A DNA stretch of 64,000 nt, from assembly GCA_963708865.1 (NCBI GenBank), contig CAVPUC010000008.1, positions 434,001 to 498,000 of the forward strand. The letters run 5' to 3'. Each line of letters begins with the position of its first letter. The first letter of the stretch is position 1. Shown here in pieces: positions 1 through 7,986 of the stretch. The translations under genes and the position numbers were made by a program. A model generated the notes under the pieces. It was given only the letters and a program-made list of their open reading frames with translations, did no database searches and had not been told where the DNA came from. This DNA is from DAIDKA01 sp963708865 (GTDB lineage Bacteria > Pseudomonadota > Gammaproteobacteria > Steroidobacterales > Steroidobacteraceae).

Positions 1-897
1 ACCCAGCGGGTCGACAGCTTCACGCCCAGCAGGTAGCCGGCGCTTGAATGCTGGATGCCCTTGGGTCGGCCGGTGGAACCGGAGGTGTACAACAGGTAAA
101 GCGGGTGCTCGGCATCCACCCATTCCGGTTCACACACCGGCGAGCGGCCCTCGAGGGCATCGTGCCACCAGATATCCCGGTCCTTCACCATCGGCACCGG
201 AGCGCCGCTGCGCTTGAGCACCACGACCTTCTCGATACTCGGACAGCCCGTCGCCAGCGCCTCATCGGCCGCCGCCTTCAGCTCAATGAGGTTGCCGGCG
301 CGAAAGCCGCCGTCGGCGGTCAGCGAGCACGCGCGCGCCCGCATCCTCGATGCGTTCGCGCAGCGACAGCGCCGAGAACCCGCCGAATACCACCGAGTGC
401 ACGGCGCCAATGCGCGCGCAGGCAAACATGGCAACGATGACCTCGGGCACCAGCGGCATGTAGATGACGACCCGGTCACCCGAGCGCACGCCCAGGTGCC
501 GCAGCGCATTGGCGGCGCGGCACACCTGTGCGTGCAGCTCCTGATAGGACAGACGCCGCGAATCACCCGGCTCGCCCTCGAATATCAACGCCGTCTTGTG
601 ACCGCGCTCGCGCAGATGCACGTCCAGGCAGTTGTAGGCGACATTCAATTTGCCATCGGCGAACCACTCGTAATTGGGCGCACGCGACTCGTCCAGCACG
701 CGCGTGAAAGGGCGATGCCAGACCAGCTCCCGCCGAGCCTGGTCGGCCCAGAAGGCCTGGTTGTCCGTCGCCGCGTCATGGCGCAAGCGCTGCAGTTCAT
801 CGGGTTTGAGTTGCGCCTGGGCAACGAACTGCGGGCTGGGGACGAAAAGTCGTCGCTCCTGCAGCGCGGATTCGAGGTTTTTGCCGTCGTTTTTCAT
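1..897 (-). CDS. acs: acetyl-CoA synthetase, 5' part, apparent frameshift, runs off the window
   Basis: Acetate:CoA ligase (AMP-forming), cytoplasmic, activating acetate through acetyl-AMP. The N-terminus (start at 897) has the family's opening domain with the segments APNYEWFADGKLNVAYNCLD and VVFGGFSALSLRERIEDAG. That frame stops at 283. From about position 330 down to 1 the shifted frame continues the same protein: ADGGFRAGNLIELKAAADEA, then the phosphate-binding motif YTSGSTGRPKGIQHSSAG near 15-90. The two frames join at about 321-335, which needs removal of one base. This is either a one-base sequencing/assembly insertion or a recent inactivating mutation; everything visible after it is intact, favouring the former. 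The C-terminal lid domain lies outside the window. It is divergent from the zinc-finger gene with only 16 bp between starts. Confidence 0.85.
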
Positions 898-913
898 GGC
901 ATTCTAGCGGCTG

Positions 914-1237
914 ATGATACCTACATCGTCATCCGAAAATCATGCGGCCGCGGCCTGGATCGCCGGCACCATGAATGAGGCGCAGCGGCAGGAATTCGAG
1001 GCCCATCTGGCCACTTGCCCCGAATGCCAGGAGCAAGTCGGTGCGATGATCACGCGCACCATGCAGCAACTGCACGAGCCCGCCCCCACGGCAGCTCCCG
1101 AACCGGTCACGGTCACTGCGGCAAAGGCCAGCGGTAGTTCCGTAGGTCGCACCATCCTCATCGTGCTCGGCGCGGTCCTGGTTTTGCTTGCCGGATATGG
1201 CCTGGGCTGGTGGGCCTGGCAATTGGCACATCACTGA
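914..1237 (+). CDS. orphan anti-sigma-factor-like zinc-finger membrane protein
   Basis: A 107-residue protein. Residues 10-37 contain His followed by the H-x3-C-x2-C pattern HLATCPEC, the signature of the ZAS/zf-HC2 domain found in anti-sigma factors. A proline/alanine/threonine-rich linker follows (about 50-75), then one hydrophobic helix (about 78-98, TILIVLGAVLVLLAGYGLGW) and a very short C-terminal tail of a few residues. The layout fits a cytoplasmic sigma-binding zinc domain anchored to the inner membrane with almost nothing outside, so it could not sense periplasmic signals through its own domain. No ECF sigma gene is adjacent: the neighbours are acs (divergent) and an HNH gene (convergent, 4 bp away). 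The partner is therefore unknown, and the protein may not be an anti-sigma factor at all. Confidence 0.65.
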   Translation: MIPTSSSENHAAAAWIAGTMNEAQRQEFEAHLATCPECQEQVGAMITRTMQQLHEPAPTAAPEPVTVTAAKASGSSVGRTILIVLGAVLVLLAGYGLGWWAWQLAHH

Positions 1238-1241
1238 GCCG

Positions 1242-1913
1242 TCAGGCCAACCAGCGCTGGATGCGATCGTGCAGCGGACTGCTGCGCGGAAAGTGCGCGA
1301 TCAGATATTCCATCTGATCCGCCAGCACGCGCCGACCTTTGAGGAAGATGTATTCCGCATACGTGGGGGTGAAGGGTACGGCGATCAGCTGCATCTTCGC
1401 CTGCTCGGGCGTACGCGAGGCCTTGTGATTGTTGCAGCGACGACAGGCGGTCACGACATTCATCCAGGTGTCCTGGCCCCCCTGGCTGAACGGGCGCACA
1501 TGATCACGGGACAACTCGCGGGTGGGGAAGCGCTGCGCGCAGTACAGACACAGGTAAGCATCGCGCCGAAACAGCGTCTGGTTGTTGAGCGGCGGCACAT
1601 AGTCGTGGCGGCAGTTGCCGGGATTGCCGGTATGACCGCGGGTCGCGACGATCGAATTCACGTCAAGCACGGTACGCCGGCCGGTGCGGGCATTGACACC
1701 GCCGTACAGGGGATAGAGCGTGGACCCGCAGGTGTAAGCCACCTGGTTCTGGTGGTAGAGCCGGGCGGCCTCCCGGTAGTCGATCCACTCCAGCGGCATG
1801 CCGGCGATGTCCGTTCGCAGCACGAGCTGGGAGAGCCCGCGAGTCCCGTGCGAGGCGATGCGCAAGTCAGCATGGTGGCCGTGATCGGCTTTGTCCAAGT
1901 CGATGCCCAGCAT
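1242..1913 (-). CDS. HNH endonuclease family protein
   Basis: HNH nuclease-fold protein. The C-terminal half carries the zinc-ribbon HNH pattern: CLYCAQRF, then LSRDHVRPFSQGG, WMNVVTACRRCNNHKASRTP, i.e. C-x2-C ... D-H ... N ... C-x2-C-N. The N-terminal half has the conserved stretch LVLRTDIAGMPLEWIDYREA seen in chromosomal HNH proteins of proteobacteria. No restriction, phage or toxin genes are nearby, so a housekeeping role is more likely than defence, but the substrate is unknown. The start is uncertain: 1913 (MLGIDLDK) leaves a 49-bp divergent gap to purN, while the open frame continues upstream into purN. A start at 1799 (MPLEW) would cut the conserved LVLRTDIAG segment. Confidence 0.75.
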   Translation of the reverse strand: MLGIDLDKADHGHHADLRIASHGTRGLSQLVLRTDIAGMPLEWIDYREAARLYHQNQVAYTCGSTLYPLYGGVNARTGRRTVLDVNSIVATRGHTGNPGNCRHDYVPPLNNQTLFRRDAYLCLYCAQRFPTRELSRDHVRPFSQGGQDTWMNVVTACRRCNNHKASRTPEQAKMQLIAVPFTPTYAEYIFLKGRRVLADQMEYLIAHFPRSSPLHDRIQRWLA

Positions 1914-1962
1914 AGGTGCTGTAAGATACGGCAGCTTTGTGCACGAATTCAACGTTACCCCG

Positions 1963-2577
1963 ATGAATATCGCCGTATTGGCCTCGGGTGAAGGCACCAC
2001 CTTGCAAGCGGTGCTGGATGCCTGCGCCGAGGGCCGGCTGCCGGCGCGGGTGGCTGTGGTAATCAGCAACAATGCGACCGCCGGCGCCCTGCGCCGGGCG
2101 CACAGCGCGGGAGTCGCGACGCGGCACCTGTCGACGGCGACCGCGGGCGGGCGCTTGGATCAGGCGCTGAAGGAGGTGCTGGTGGAATTCGCCACCGACC
2201 TGGTACTGCTGGCCGGCTACATGAAGCGCCTGGGTCCGCTCACCCTGGCGGGCTTTGCGGGCCGGATCATCAATACCCACCCGGCGCTGCTGCCGCAGTT
2301 CGGCGGCCAGGGGATGTTCGGCATGCACGTGCATCGGGCGGTGGTGGCGGCAGGAGAGCGGATTTCAGGCGCCACCGTGCATTGGGTGGACGAAAACTAC
2401 GATACTGGCCCAGTGATCGCGCAGGCCCGCGTGACGGTGGCGCCCGGCGAGAGCGCCGAGATGCTGGCGGCCCGGGTACAGGCGGCCGAGCGCGAACTGG
2501 TTGTGGAGGTGCTGAGGGCGGCGGCCTCAGGCAGGCTCGTACCGCCGCCGCACGCGCAGGCGAGCGCTACTTCTTGA
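1963..2577 (+). CDS. purN: phosphoribosylglycinamide formyltransferase (GAR transformylase)
   Basis: Transfers a formyl group from 10-formyltetrahydrofolate to GAR in de novo purine synthesis; cytoplasmic. The 204-residue length is normal. The opening strand MNIAVLASGEGTTLQ binds the GAR phosphate. Catalytic Asn104 and His106 lie in INTHPALLP and Asp143 in WVDENYDTGP, matching the family's N/H/D triad. The open frame extends 24 codons upstream, but the start at 1963 matches the family's N-terminus. The last 11 bases overlap the end of the convergent Thx gene. The usual partner purM is not adjacent. Confidence 0.95.
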   Translation: MNIAVLASGEGTTLQAVLDACAEGRLPARVAVVISNNATAGALRRAHSAGVATRHLSTATAGGRLDQALKEVLVEFATDLVLLAGYMKRLGPLTLAGFAGRIINTHPALLPQFGGQGMFGMHVHRAVVAAGERISGATVHWVDENYDTGPVIAQARVTVAPGESAEMLAARVQAAERELVVEVLRAAASGRLVPPPHAQASATS

Positions 2578-2686
2578 TCGAGCGCTTGGCGGCCTTTTTC
2601 TTCTTTGACGGATCCTTGGGACGGGTCTTGCCGAAAGAGCCCTTGTAGATCTTGCCGCGCTTGGATCGTGGATCGCCCTTTCCCAT
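2567..2686 (-). CDS. Thx-family small ribosomal protein (bTHX-like)
   Basis: A 39-residue, very basic protein too short for routine ORF calling. It begins MGKGDPRSKRGKIYKGSFGK and ends in a lysine-rich tail (KKKKAAKRSIKK). The MGKGD-x-R-(T/S)-KRGKI-(F/Y)-KG pattern is that of the Thx-type 30S ribosomal protein family, which sits in the 30S head. A good ribosome-binding site, AGGAGA, lies 8 bases before the ATG (2695-2700 on the other strand), supporting translation. The stop overlaps the end of purN on the opposite strand by 11 bases. I know of no link between Thx and purines; the arrangement looks like compact convergent packing. Confidence 0.85.
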   Translation of the reverse strand: MGKGDPRSKRGKIYKGSFGKTRPKDPSKKKKAAKRSIKK

Positions 2687-2766
2687 GCTTGAATTCTCCT
2701 TAAAAACACGCAAATTGAAGCCTCGCAGTCTAGCACCCCCGAAGCCCTCGAACCCGAGCAGATGAT

Positions 2767-4257
2767 ATGGACCGGATTCAAACCCGCCTCTACCTCGCCA
2801 TCGCCGGCCTGATCGCGGCGACCCTGGTATTGGCCGTTTACGCCGCCAGCGCGGTGCAGAGCACGGTGCGCCTGGAGTACCTGACGCTCGCGGCGGTTGC
2901 TGCCGCGGTCGGCGCGGGGCTGCTCGCGAAACTGCGCCAGCGCACCAACCGTCTGGTCACGCGCCTGCGCGGGGTGGCCTACGAGGATCCGCTGACCGGC
3001 CTGGCCAACCGCGCCTACGCCGAGGACCACATCGACAGCCTGCTGCTTGAGGGCAACCCGCCACCGTTCGCGCTGGTGATCGTGGAGGTGCTCAACGTCC
3101 GTGAGATCAATGCCGTCCTCGGGCACCCGGTGGGCGATGAGGCCCTGCGTGAAGTGGCGCGGCGGCTGCGCCAGAACATCGACCCGGGTGATCTGGTGGC
3201 GCGCCTCACGGCCAGTCAGTTCCTGATCATTCTGCATTCCTGCAGCAGCGAGCGGGCGACGCTGCTGGCACGCCAGCTGGTGGGCGTGATTCACGCCGGC
3301 CTGCATCTGCCCGATGTGAGCCTGGAGCTGCAGGTCCAGGCGGGTTTCAGCCAGCATCCGGACCATGGCGCCTCGTCCCGCGAACTGATGCGTCGTGCCC
3401 AGATTGCCCTGGAGGACGCCCTGGGCGCCCGCGCGCTGGTTTCGCCCTATCGCCCCGGCCGTGATGAGGAGCAGCGGCGCCGGCTGCAGCTGGCCGCCGG
3501 ACTGCGCACCGCGATTGAAACCGATGCCCTGCGGCTGGTGTTCCAGCCGGAACTGCATCTCGCCAGCGGCGCGATCACGCAGCTGGAGGCACTGATGCGT
3601 TGGCGGCATCCGGTGCTGGGCGATCTGTCGCCTGCGGAATTCGTGCCGATCGCCGAGCACACCGGCAGCGCGCGACATCTGACCAGTTGGGCGCTCACAC
3701 GCGCCATCCGGCAGCTGGCCGAGTGGCATGCGGCGGGCCTGGATATCAATGTGGCGGTGAATCTTTCCGCACCGGACATCATGGATCCGCAGCTGGTGAC
3801 GGAGATCGAGGGCTGCCTGCAGGAATTCGACGTACGGCCTTCGCGGCTGGTGCTCGAGATCACCGAGAGCGCCGTGATGCGCGATCCGGCGCTCGCCGCG
3901 CGCCACATGCACCTGCTGAAGCTCGCCGGGGTGCGCTTCGCCATGGATGATTTCGGCACCGGTCACTCGTCGCTGTCGCAATTGAGCCGGCTGCCGCTGG
4001 ATCAGCTGAAGATCGACCGCGGCTTCATCACCCACGCCCACGAGCGCGACGCCGATGCGACCATTGTCAAATCGACCATCGAGCTGGCCCACAACATGGG
4101 CCTGACGGTGGTCGCCGAGGGTGTGGAGAACGCCGCGGCCGTGCAGTTGCTGCGCACCCTCGGCTGCGATCTGGTCCAGGGTGAGTACATCAGCAAGCCC
4201 CTGGCCCCGGAGCAGGTGCGCGAATTCGTCGCCGCAGGCAGCGCGGTCCCGGCGTGA
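2767..4257 (+). CDS. membrane-anchored c-di-GMP phosphodiesterase with degenerate GGDEF and intact EAL domain
   Basis: A 496-residue protein with two hydrophobic segments (about 8-30 and 37-55), then a GGDEF-fold domain (about 70-225) and an EAL domain (about 238-490). The GGDEF active-site loop reads RLTASQF (residues 146-152) in place of R-x-GGDEF, so diguanylate cyclase activity should be lost. The EAL part looks active: EALMRW at 274-279, DDFGTGHSSL, KIDRGFI and VVAEGVEN provide the metal and base residues. Expected role: hydrolysis of c-di-GMP to pGpG at the inner membrane, with the dead GGDEF domain perhaps sensing GTP. It is followed after 12 bp by a DUF971 gene, and the two may be co-transcribed. 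Confidence 0.9.
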   Translation: MDRIQTRLYLAIAGLIAATLVLAVYAASAVQSTVRLEYLTLAAVAAAVGAGLLAKLRQRTNRLVTRLRGVAYEDPLTGLANRAYAEDHIDSLLLEGNPPPFALVIVEVLNVREINAVLGHPVGDEALREVARRLRQNIDPGDLVARLTASQFLIILHSCSSERATLLARQLVGVIHAGLHLPDVSLELQVQAGFSQHPDHGASSRELMRRAQIALEDALGARALVSPYRPGRDEEQRRRLQLAAGLRTAIETDALRLVFQPELHLASGAITQLEALMRWRHPVLGDLSPAEFVPIAEHTGSARHLTSWALTRAIRQLAEWHAAGLDINVAVNLSAPDIMDPQLVTEIEGCLQEFDVRPSRLVLEITESAVMRDPALAARHMHLLKLAGVRFAMDDFGTGHSSLSQLSRLPLDQLKIDRGFITHAHERDADATIVKSTIELAHNMGLTVVAEGVENAAAVQLLRTLGCDLVQGEYISKPLAPEQVREFVAAGSAVPA

Positions 4258-4269
4258 GACAATGCGGCC

Positions 4270-4656
4270 ATGGCTTCCCTCATGGCGACCGAACTGAAGC
4301 TGCGCACCACCTCACGGGTGCTGCAGGTGACTTTCGACAGCGGCGAGATCTTCCAGCTCCCGTTCGAATATCTGCGCGTGCACTCCCCGTCCGCCGAGGT
4401 GAAAGGGCACGGCCCCGGACAGGAGGTGCTGGTGACCGGCAAGTCAGGCGTCGGCATCCGTGCGATTGAACCGGTAGGACAGTACGCCGTGAAACTGGTG
4501 TTCGACGACGGTCATGACACGGGGCTCTTCACCTGGAAGTATCTCCACGAGCTGGGACGCGATCAGGTGACCAACTGGGAGCGCTACCAGGCGCGCGTTG
4601 CGGCAGCAACAGCTGCGGGGCAGGCGGTGGCGCATAAAAAAGGGCCGAGCTGTTAA
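4270..4656 (+). CDS. DUF971 (GBBH-like N-terminal domain) protein
   Basis: A 128-residue protein formed almost entirely of the DUF971 domain, related to the zinc-binding N-terminal domain of gamma-butyrobetaine hydroxylase. Recognisable stretches are FDSGEIFQLPFEYLRVHSPS, GVGIRAIEPVGQYAVKLVFD and TGLFTWKYLHELG. Stand-alone DUF971 proteins often lie just upstream of ubiE in beta- and gammaproteobacteria, as here; the biochemical role is not established, with Fe-S or Fe-related scaffolding suggested for some family members. A second Met at 4285 (MATELKL) is an alternative start and fits the family better. The stop codon lies inside a GC-rich hairpin. Confidence 0.85.
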   Translation: MASLMATELKLRTTSRVLQVTFDSGEIFQLPFEYLRVHSPSAEVKGHGPGQEVLVTGKSGVGIRAIEPVGQYAVKLVFDDGHDTGLFTWKYLHELGRDQVTNWERYQARVAAATAAGQAVAHKKGPSC

Positions 4657-4665
4657 GCCCGGCCC
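4642..4665 (-). terminator. GC-rich hairpin at the DUF971 stop codon with a T-run on the minus strand
   Basis: Inverted repeat GGGCCG (4642-4647) / CGGCCC (4660-4665). The bases before it on the plus strand are AAAAAA, so on the minus strand the stem is followed by a T-tract, the form of an intrinsic terminator for minus-strand transcription. Both flanking genes are on the plus strand, so its use is unclear: it could stop antisense transcripts or stabilise the 3' end of the DUF971 mRNA. Confidence 0.4.
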
Positions 4666-4798
4666 CCGAATGCAAGACCCCCGTTCTATTTTTGTCCCCA
4701 GTCTTAAGCCCGGGGAAACGGTGCGGATCATGCTCCCGAGTACGGGGCAATTGCAACACTTGACTTTACATCTGTAATGCGATGACAAGACAACACCA

Positions 4799-5545
4799 AT
4801 GAGCGACACCGAACCCACTGACTTCGGCTTCCAGAGCGTGCCCCGGGCGGACAAGGCGCGCCGTGTGCGCGGAGTCTTCGACTCCGTGGCAGGGCGCTAC
4901 GATCTGATGAACGACCTGATGTCCGCCGGTGTGCATCGGCTGTGGAAGCGGTTTGCCTTGTCGCTGACGCAGTTGCGGCCCGGACAGCAGGCGCTCGATG
5001 TCGCCGGCGGCACCGGCGATCTGACCGCCGGCATGGCCCGGCAGGTGGGTCCCGGCGGGCTGGTGCTGCTGACCGACATCAATGCCGCCATGCTCGCCCA
5101 CGGCCGTGACCGACTCATCGATGAGGGCTTGGTGAGCAACGTGCGCTGCCTGCAGGCGAATGCCGAAAGGCTGCCGTTTGCGGATGACAGCTTCCATTGC
5201 ATCACCATCGGCTTCGGACTGCGTAACGTCACTGACAAGCTGGCGGCGCTCAAGTCCATGCATCGTGTCCTCAAGCCCGGTGGCCAGCTGATCGTGTTGG
5301 AATTCTCAAGGCCCGCGGCGGCGCTGCGGCCGCTGTACGACGCGTATTCGTTTCATATCCTGCCCAGGCTCGGACAGTGGGTGGCACAGGATGAAGCCAG
5401 TTACCGCTACCTCGCCGAATCCATCCGCATGCACCCGGATCAGGAAACGCTGCTGGGGCTGATGCGGGATGCGGGGCTCGAGGACTGCCGCTATCACAAT
5501 CTCAGCGGCGGCATCGTCGCGGTACACCGCGGATACAAGTACTAG
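4799..5545 (+). CDS. ubiE: demethylmenaquinone / 2-methoxy-6-polyprenyl-1,4-benzoquinol C-methyltransferase
   Basis: SAM-dependent C-methyltransferase of ubiquinone (and menaquinone) synthesis. The 248-residue length is typical. The N-terminal family signature is VFDSVAGRYDLMNDLMSAGVHRLWK, the SAM-binding motif I is ALDVAGGTGDLTAGMA, and the second signature is ITIGFGLRNVTDKLAALKSM. The C-terminus LSGGIVAVHRGYKY is diagnostic for UbiE. The order ubiE-ubiJ-ubiB is conserved in gammaproteobacteria, but here two unrelated minus-strand genes sit between ubiE and ubiJ. Confidence 0.96.
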   Translation: MSDTEPTDFGFQSVPRADKARRVRGVFDSVAGRYDLMNDLMSAGVHRLWKRFALSLTQLRPGQQALDVAGGTGDLTAGMARQVGPGGLVLLTDINAAMLAHGRDRLIDEGLVSNVRCLQANAERLPFADDSFHCITIGFGLRNVTDKLAALKSMHRVLKPGGQLIVLEFSRPAAALRPLYDAYSFHILPRLGQWVAQDEASYRYLAESIRMHPDQETLLGLMRDAGLEDCRYHNLSGGIVAVHRGYKY

Positions 5546-5553
5546 GGCCAGTA

Positions 5554-6759
5554 CTAGGGATACAGCAGGAACGCATCGCGTTCCTGACGCCACGCTGCCT
5601 CGTCGGCCGCGGCGAGCGCCTCCAGATCCGCCGGCTGCGCCGCGGGGTCATCGACCCACTGCCGCAACAGCTCGCTCCCATTGAGCACATCGATGGCGAG
5701 CCGCCCCACCTCGTACTCGTAGGGGAAATCCCGCCACAGCGGCTGGTCCGGCCGCAGTTGTTTCGCGGCCTTGAAGGCCAGTGCGATCAGCCGCCAGGGC
5801 TTGAAGTGTTCGTGTTCATAAGCCCCATCCTCGACATGAATCTGTACGCCGGCGCACAGCTGACCCACGTGCTTGTGAAAGGTTGGCTCAAACCAGCAGG
5901 GGCGCAGTCGACAGCCGCGCAGCCACTGCGGCGCCAGCGTCTGCATGCGCGCCAGCAACTCGTTCACCGGCAGGTCGGGGGCACCGAACAGTTCCAGCGG
6001 ATGGGTGGTGCCCCGGCCTTCCGACCACAAGCTACCCTCCAGCATCACGGTGCCGGGATAGGCGCGCGCCATCGAGAGGTTGGCGGCGTTGGGGCTGGGG
6101 TTCACCCAGCTGCGCTCGCCAAGCGGCCAGCCAAAACCCGGCGACTGTGCCGGCATCCAGGCCTCCATCGGCACCACCTCGAAGTCGACATTGAGGTTCA
6201 AGGTACGGACAAACCAGCCGGCCAGCTCCCCGAGCGTGAGGCCGTGGCGCATCGGCATCGCGCCGGCACCCACAAAACTCTCCCAGCCGGACTTCAACAA
6301 CATGCCTTCGACCGGGCGGCCGGCGGGATTGGGTCGATCGAGCACCCACACCGACTTACCATGGACGGCTGCGGCCTCCAGCACATACCGCAGCGTGGTA
6401 ATAAAGGTGTAGATGCGGCAGCCCACATCCTGCAGATCCACCAGCAGGACATCGAAGCTGTCCATCATCGCCGCCGTCGGCCGGCGCACGCTGCCATAGA
6501 GACTGAACACCGGAATGCCGTGCACCGGATCGCGGAAGTCCGGCGACTCCACCATGTTGTCCTGCTTGTCCCCGCGCAGGCCGTGCTGCGGACCGAAGGC
6601 GGCAGTCAGCGTGAGATCACCGCAGGCCGCCAGCGCATCCAGCGAATGGGTCAGGCGCTGGGTCACTGACGCCGGATGGGCCAGCAAGGCGACTCGCCGC
6701 CCCACCAGCGGTTTGCGCAGCGCCTGCTCGGTCAACAGTCGGTCAATGCCAAATCGCAT
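5554..6759 (-). CDS. DUF1343 family, exo-beta-N-acetylmuramidase NamZ-like (GH171)
   Basis: A 401-residue DUF1343 protein. Family segments seen: VALLAHPASVT, FGPQHGLRGDKQDNM, PVFSLYG, DVLLVDLQDVGCRIYTFITT, VWVLDRPNPAGRPVEG and EGRGTTHPLELFGAP. The characterised member, Bacillus subtilis NamZ, removes terminal MurNAc from peptidoglycan fragments. This copy starts MRFGIDRLLTEQALR with no signal peptide or lipobox, so it is predicted cytoplasmic and would act on imported muropeptide sugars rather than on the wall. It follows the DOMON-like gene after 3 bp, so the pair is almost surely one transcript. Confidence 0.88.
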   Translation of the reverse strand: MRFGIDRLLTEQALRKPLVGRRVALLAHPASVTQRLTHSLDALAACGDLTLTAAFGPQHGLRGDKQDNMVESPDFRDPVHGIPVFSLYGSVRRPTAAMMDSFDVLLVDLQDVGCRIYTFITTLRYVLEAAAVHGKSVWVLDRPNPAGRPVEGMLLKSGWESFVGAGAMPMRHGLTLGELAGWFVRTLNLNVDFEVVPMEAWMPAQSPGFGWPLGERSWVNPSPNAANLSMARAYPGTVMLEGSLWSEGRGTTHPLELFGAPDLPVNELLARMQTLAPQWLRGCRLRPCWFEPTFHKHVGQLCAGVQIHVEDGAYEHEHFKPWRLIALAFKAAKQLRPDQPLWRDFPYEYEVGRLAIDVLNGSELLRQWVDDPAAQPADLEALAAADEAAWRQERDAFLLYP

Positions 6760-6762
6760 GGT

Positions 6763-7305
6763 TCAGATCTCGAAACCGAAGCCGTCGGGGTGGTGAAAAT
6801 CAGGTTTGGGCCCGGCATGGCGCAGCGCCCAGTATTCCAGTGGTCCGCGGGTGTTTTCCACGACCGCGGAAATACCCAAGTGCAGTGGGGCGGCAGCCAG
6901 GTCCTCCGGCAGCTCCACATCGGCGCTCAGCAGCAACCGCTCGGACTGCAGGCGCAGCTCAATGCGCGGCGGGCGGATGGCGGTGAGCGCTGTCATACCC
7001 GCACGGTAACCGGAAAACCGGTAAGCCGCCCACTGGCCGTCGGGAGCGAGGTTGAATTCCAGGTAGGGGCCCGCCGGCGTACCGCCGACAAAGACTTCCA
7101 TGCAGGTGTGGCGCCACAGGCCCTCGGTAGGTCCATCCGGATGCCCGGTTCCGATCCGCACGCGGGCCAGATCGCCCACCAGCTCATATTCCAGAACCAG
7201 CCGCGCAGGCTCGGGCCGCAAGACGCGCACGTCGATCCTGCGGACGGCGGATGCGGGATCGGCCGCGAATGGGCTCAAGGCCACGGTTGCGGAAAGCCTG
7301 GTCAA
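6763..7305 (-). CDS. DOMON-like domain protein
   Basis: A 180-residue protein resembling the DOMON-like, family-9-carbohydrate-binding-fold proteins. Typical stretches are LWRHTCMEVFVGG, PYLEFNLAPDGQWAAYRFSGYR and a C-terminal HHPDGFGFEI. There is no signal peptide. DOMON/CBM9-like folds bind sugars or heme; which applies here is not visible. It starts 81 bp from divergent ubiJ and is followed by the namZ-like gene after 3 bp. The pairing with a glycosidase makes a carbohydrate-binding role attractive, but that is inference. In other gammaproteobacteria I recall this family near quinone or stress genes without a defined function. Confidence 0.7.
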   Translation of the reverse strand: MTRLSATVALSPFAADPASAVRRIDVRVLRPEPARLVLEYELVGDLARVRIGTGHPDGPTEGLWRHTCMEVFVGGTPAGPYLEFNLAPDGQWAAYRFSGYRAGMTALTAIRPPRIELRLQSERLLLSADVELPEDLAAAPLHLGISAVVENTRGPLEYWALRHAGPKPDFHHPDGFGFEI

Positions 7306-7386
7306 AGGGTTGCTCGCCCTGGCGAGTGCGGATATTGGTAATGTACACCGGCATATGGACGCTGTGATGCCACGGGCTTGTCATAG

Positions 7387-7986
7387 ATGTTGTTGGCGAG
7401 TATCGAAACGATCCTGAATCGCTCCCTGCCGCGCTCCCCGCGCGCGCAGGCGCTGGCGGCGGCGCTCGCTGGCCGGAGCATGGCCGTGGAAGTGACCGGC
7501 ACCGGCCCGGTGGTGGTCTCGAGCACCGGCGAGCACATAAGGATCGCGCGCGGCACGGGGGTGCCGGCCGATGCGCGCGTCAGTGGCGGCCCCTTCAGTC
7601 TGCTGGCCCTGGCGGGCGGGCAATCCGAGCGCCTCGCCGCAACCGGCGCCACCATCAGTGGCGATGGGGAGGTGGCGCAGCAATTCAGTGAACTGCTCGG
7701 ACTGCTCAGACCCGATCCCGAGGAGGAGCTGGCGCAGCTGCTCGGCGATGCCCCGGCGCATCACCTAGGCCGCCTGGCGCGTGCCGCAGCCGGATTCGCG
7801 CAGCGCACAGCCCGGACCGGCGTCACCAACCTCGCCGAGTACCTCGCCCATGAACGCCGCGACCTGGTGCCGAAGGCCGAAGGGCGGCAGCTCTTGGATG
7901 GGGTCGACGCGCTGCGCGATGACGTTGATCGCTTCGAGGCGCGCCTCGCGCGCCTTGAGCAACGACTGGAACGCACCACACCGTGA
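7387..7986 (+). CDS. ubiJ: ubiquinone biosynthesis accessory factor UbiJ (SCP2 domain)
   Basis: A 199-residue protein with an N-terminal SCP2 sterol-carrier-like lipid-binding domain (about 5-105, segments AVEVTGTGPVVVSSTGEH and GGPFSLLALAGG) and a helical C-terminal tail with a heptad-like stretch (VDALRDDVDRFEARLARLEQ). UbiJ binds the hydrophobic ubiquinone intermediates and scaffolds the soluble Ubi metabolon with UbiK; the coiled-coil tail fits that. The stop overlaps the GTG start of ubiB (GTGA), indicating translational coupling. ubiE, the usual upstream neighbour, is 1.8 kb away across two opposite-strand genes. Confidence 0.88.
   Translation: MLLASIETILNRSLPRSPRAQALAAALAGRSMAVEVTGTGPVVVSSTGEHIRIARGTGVPADARVSGGPFSLLALAGGQSERLAATGATISGDGEVAQQFSELLGLLRPDPEEELAQLLGDAPAHHLGRLARAAAGFAQRTARTGVTNLAEYLAHERRDLVPKAEGRQLLDGVDALRDDVDRFEARLARLEQRLERTTP

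Noticed and set aside
48..978. Plus-strand open frames over acs
   Set aside because: They lie antisense to clearly recognised Acs sequence and have His/Arg/Gln-rich composition without family features.
1242..1913. HNH protein as part of a defence system or intron
   Set aside because: It lies between housekeeping genes, and no restriction, methylase, toxin or intron-like sequences accompany it.
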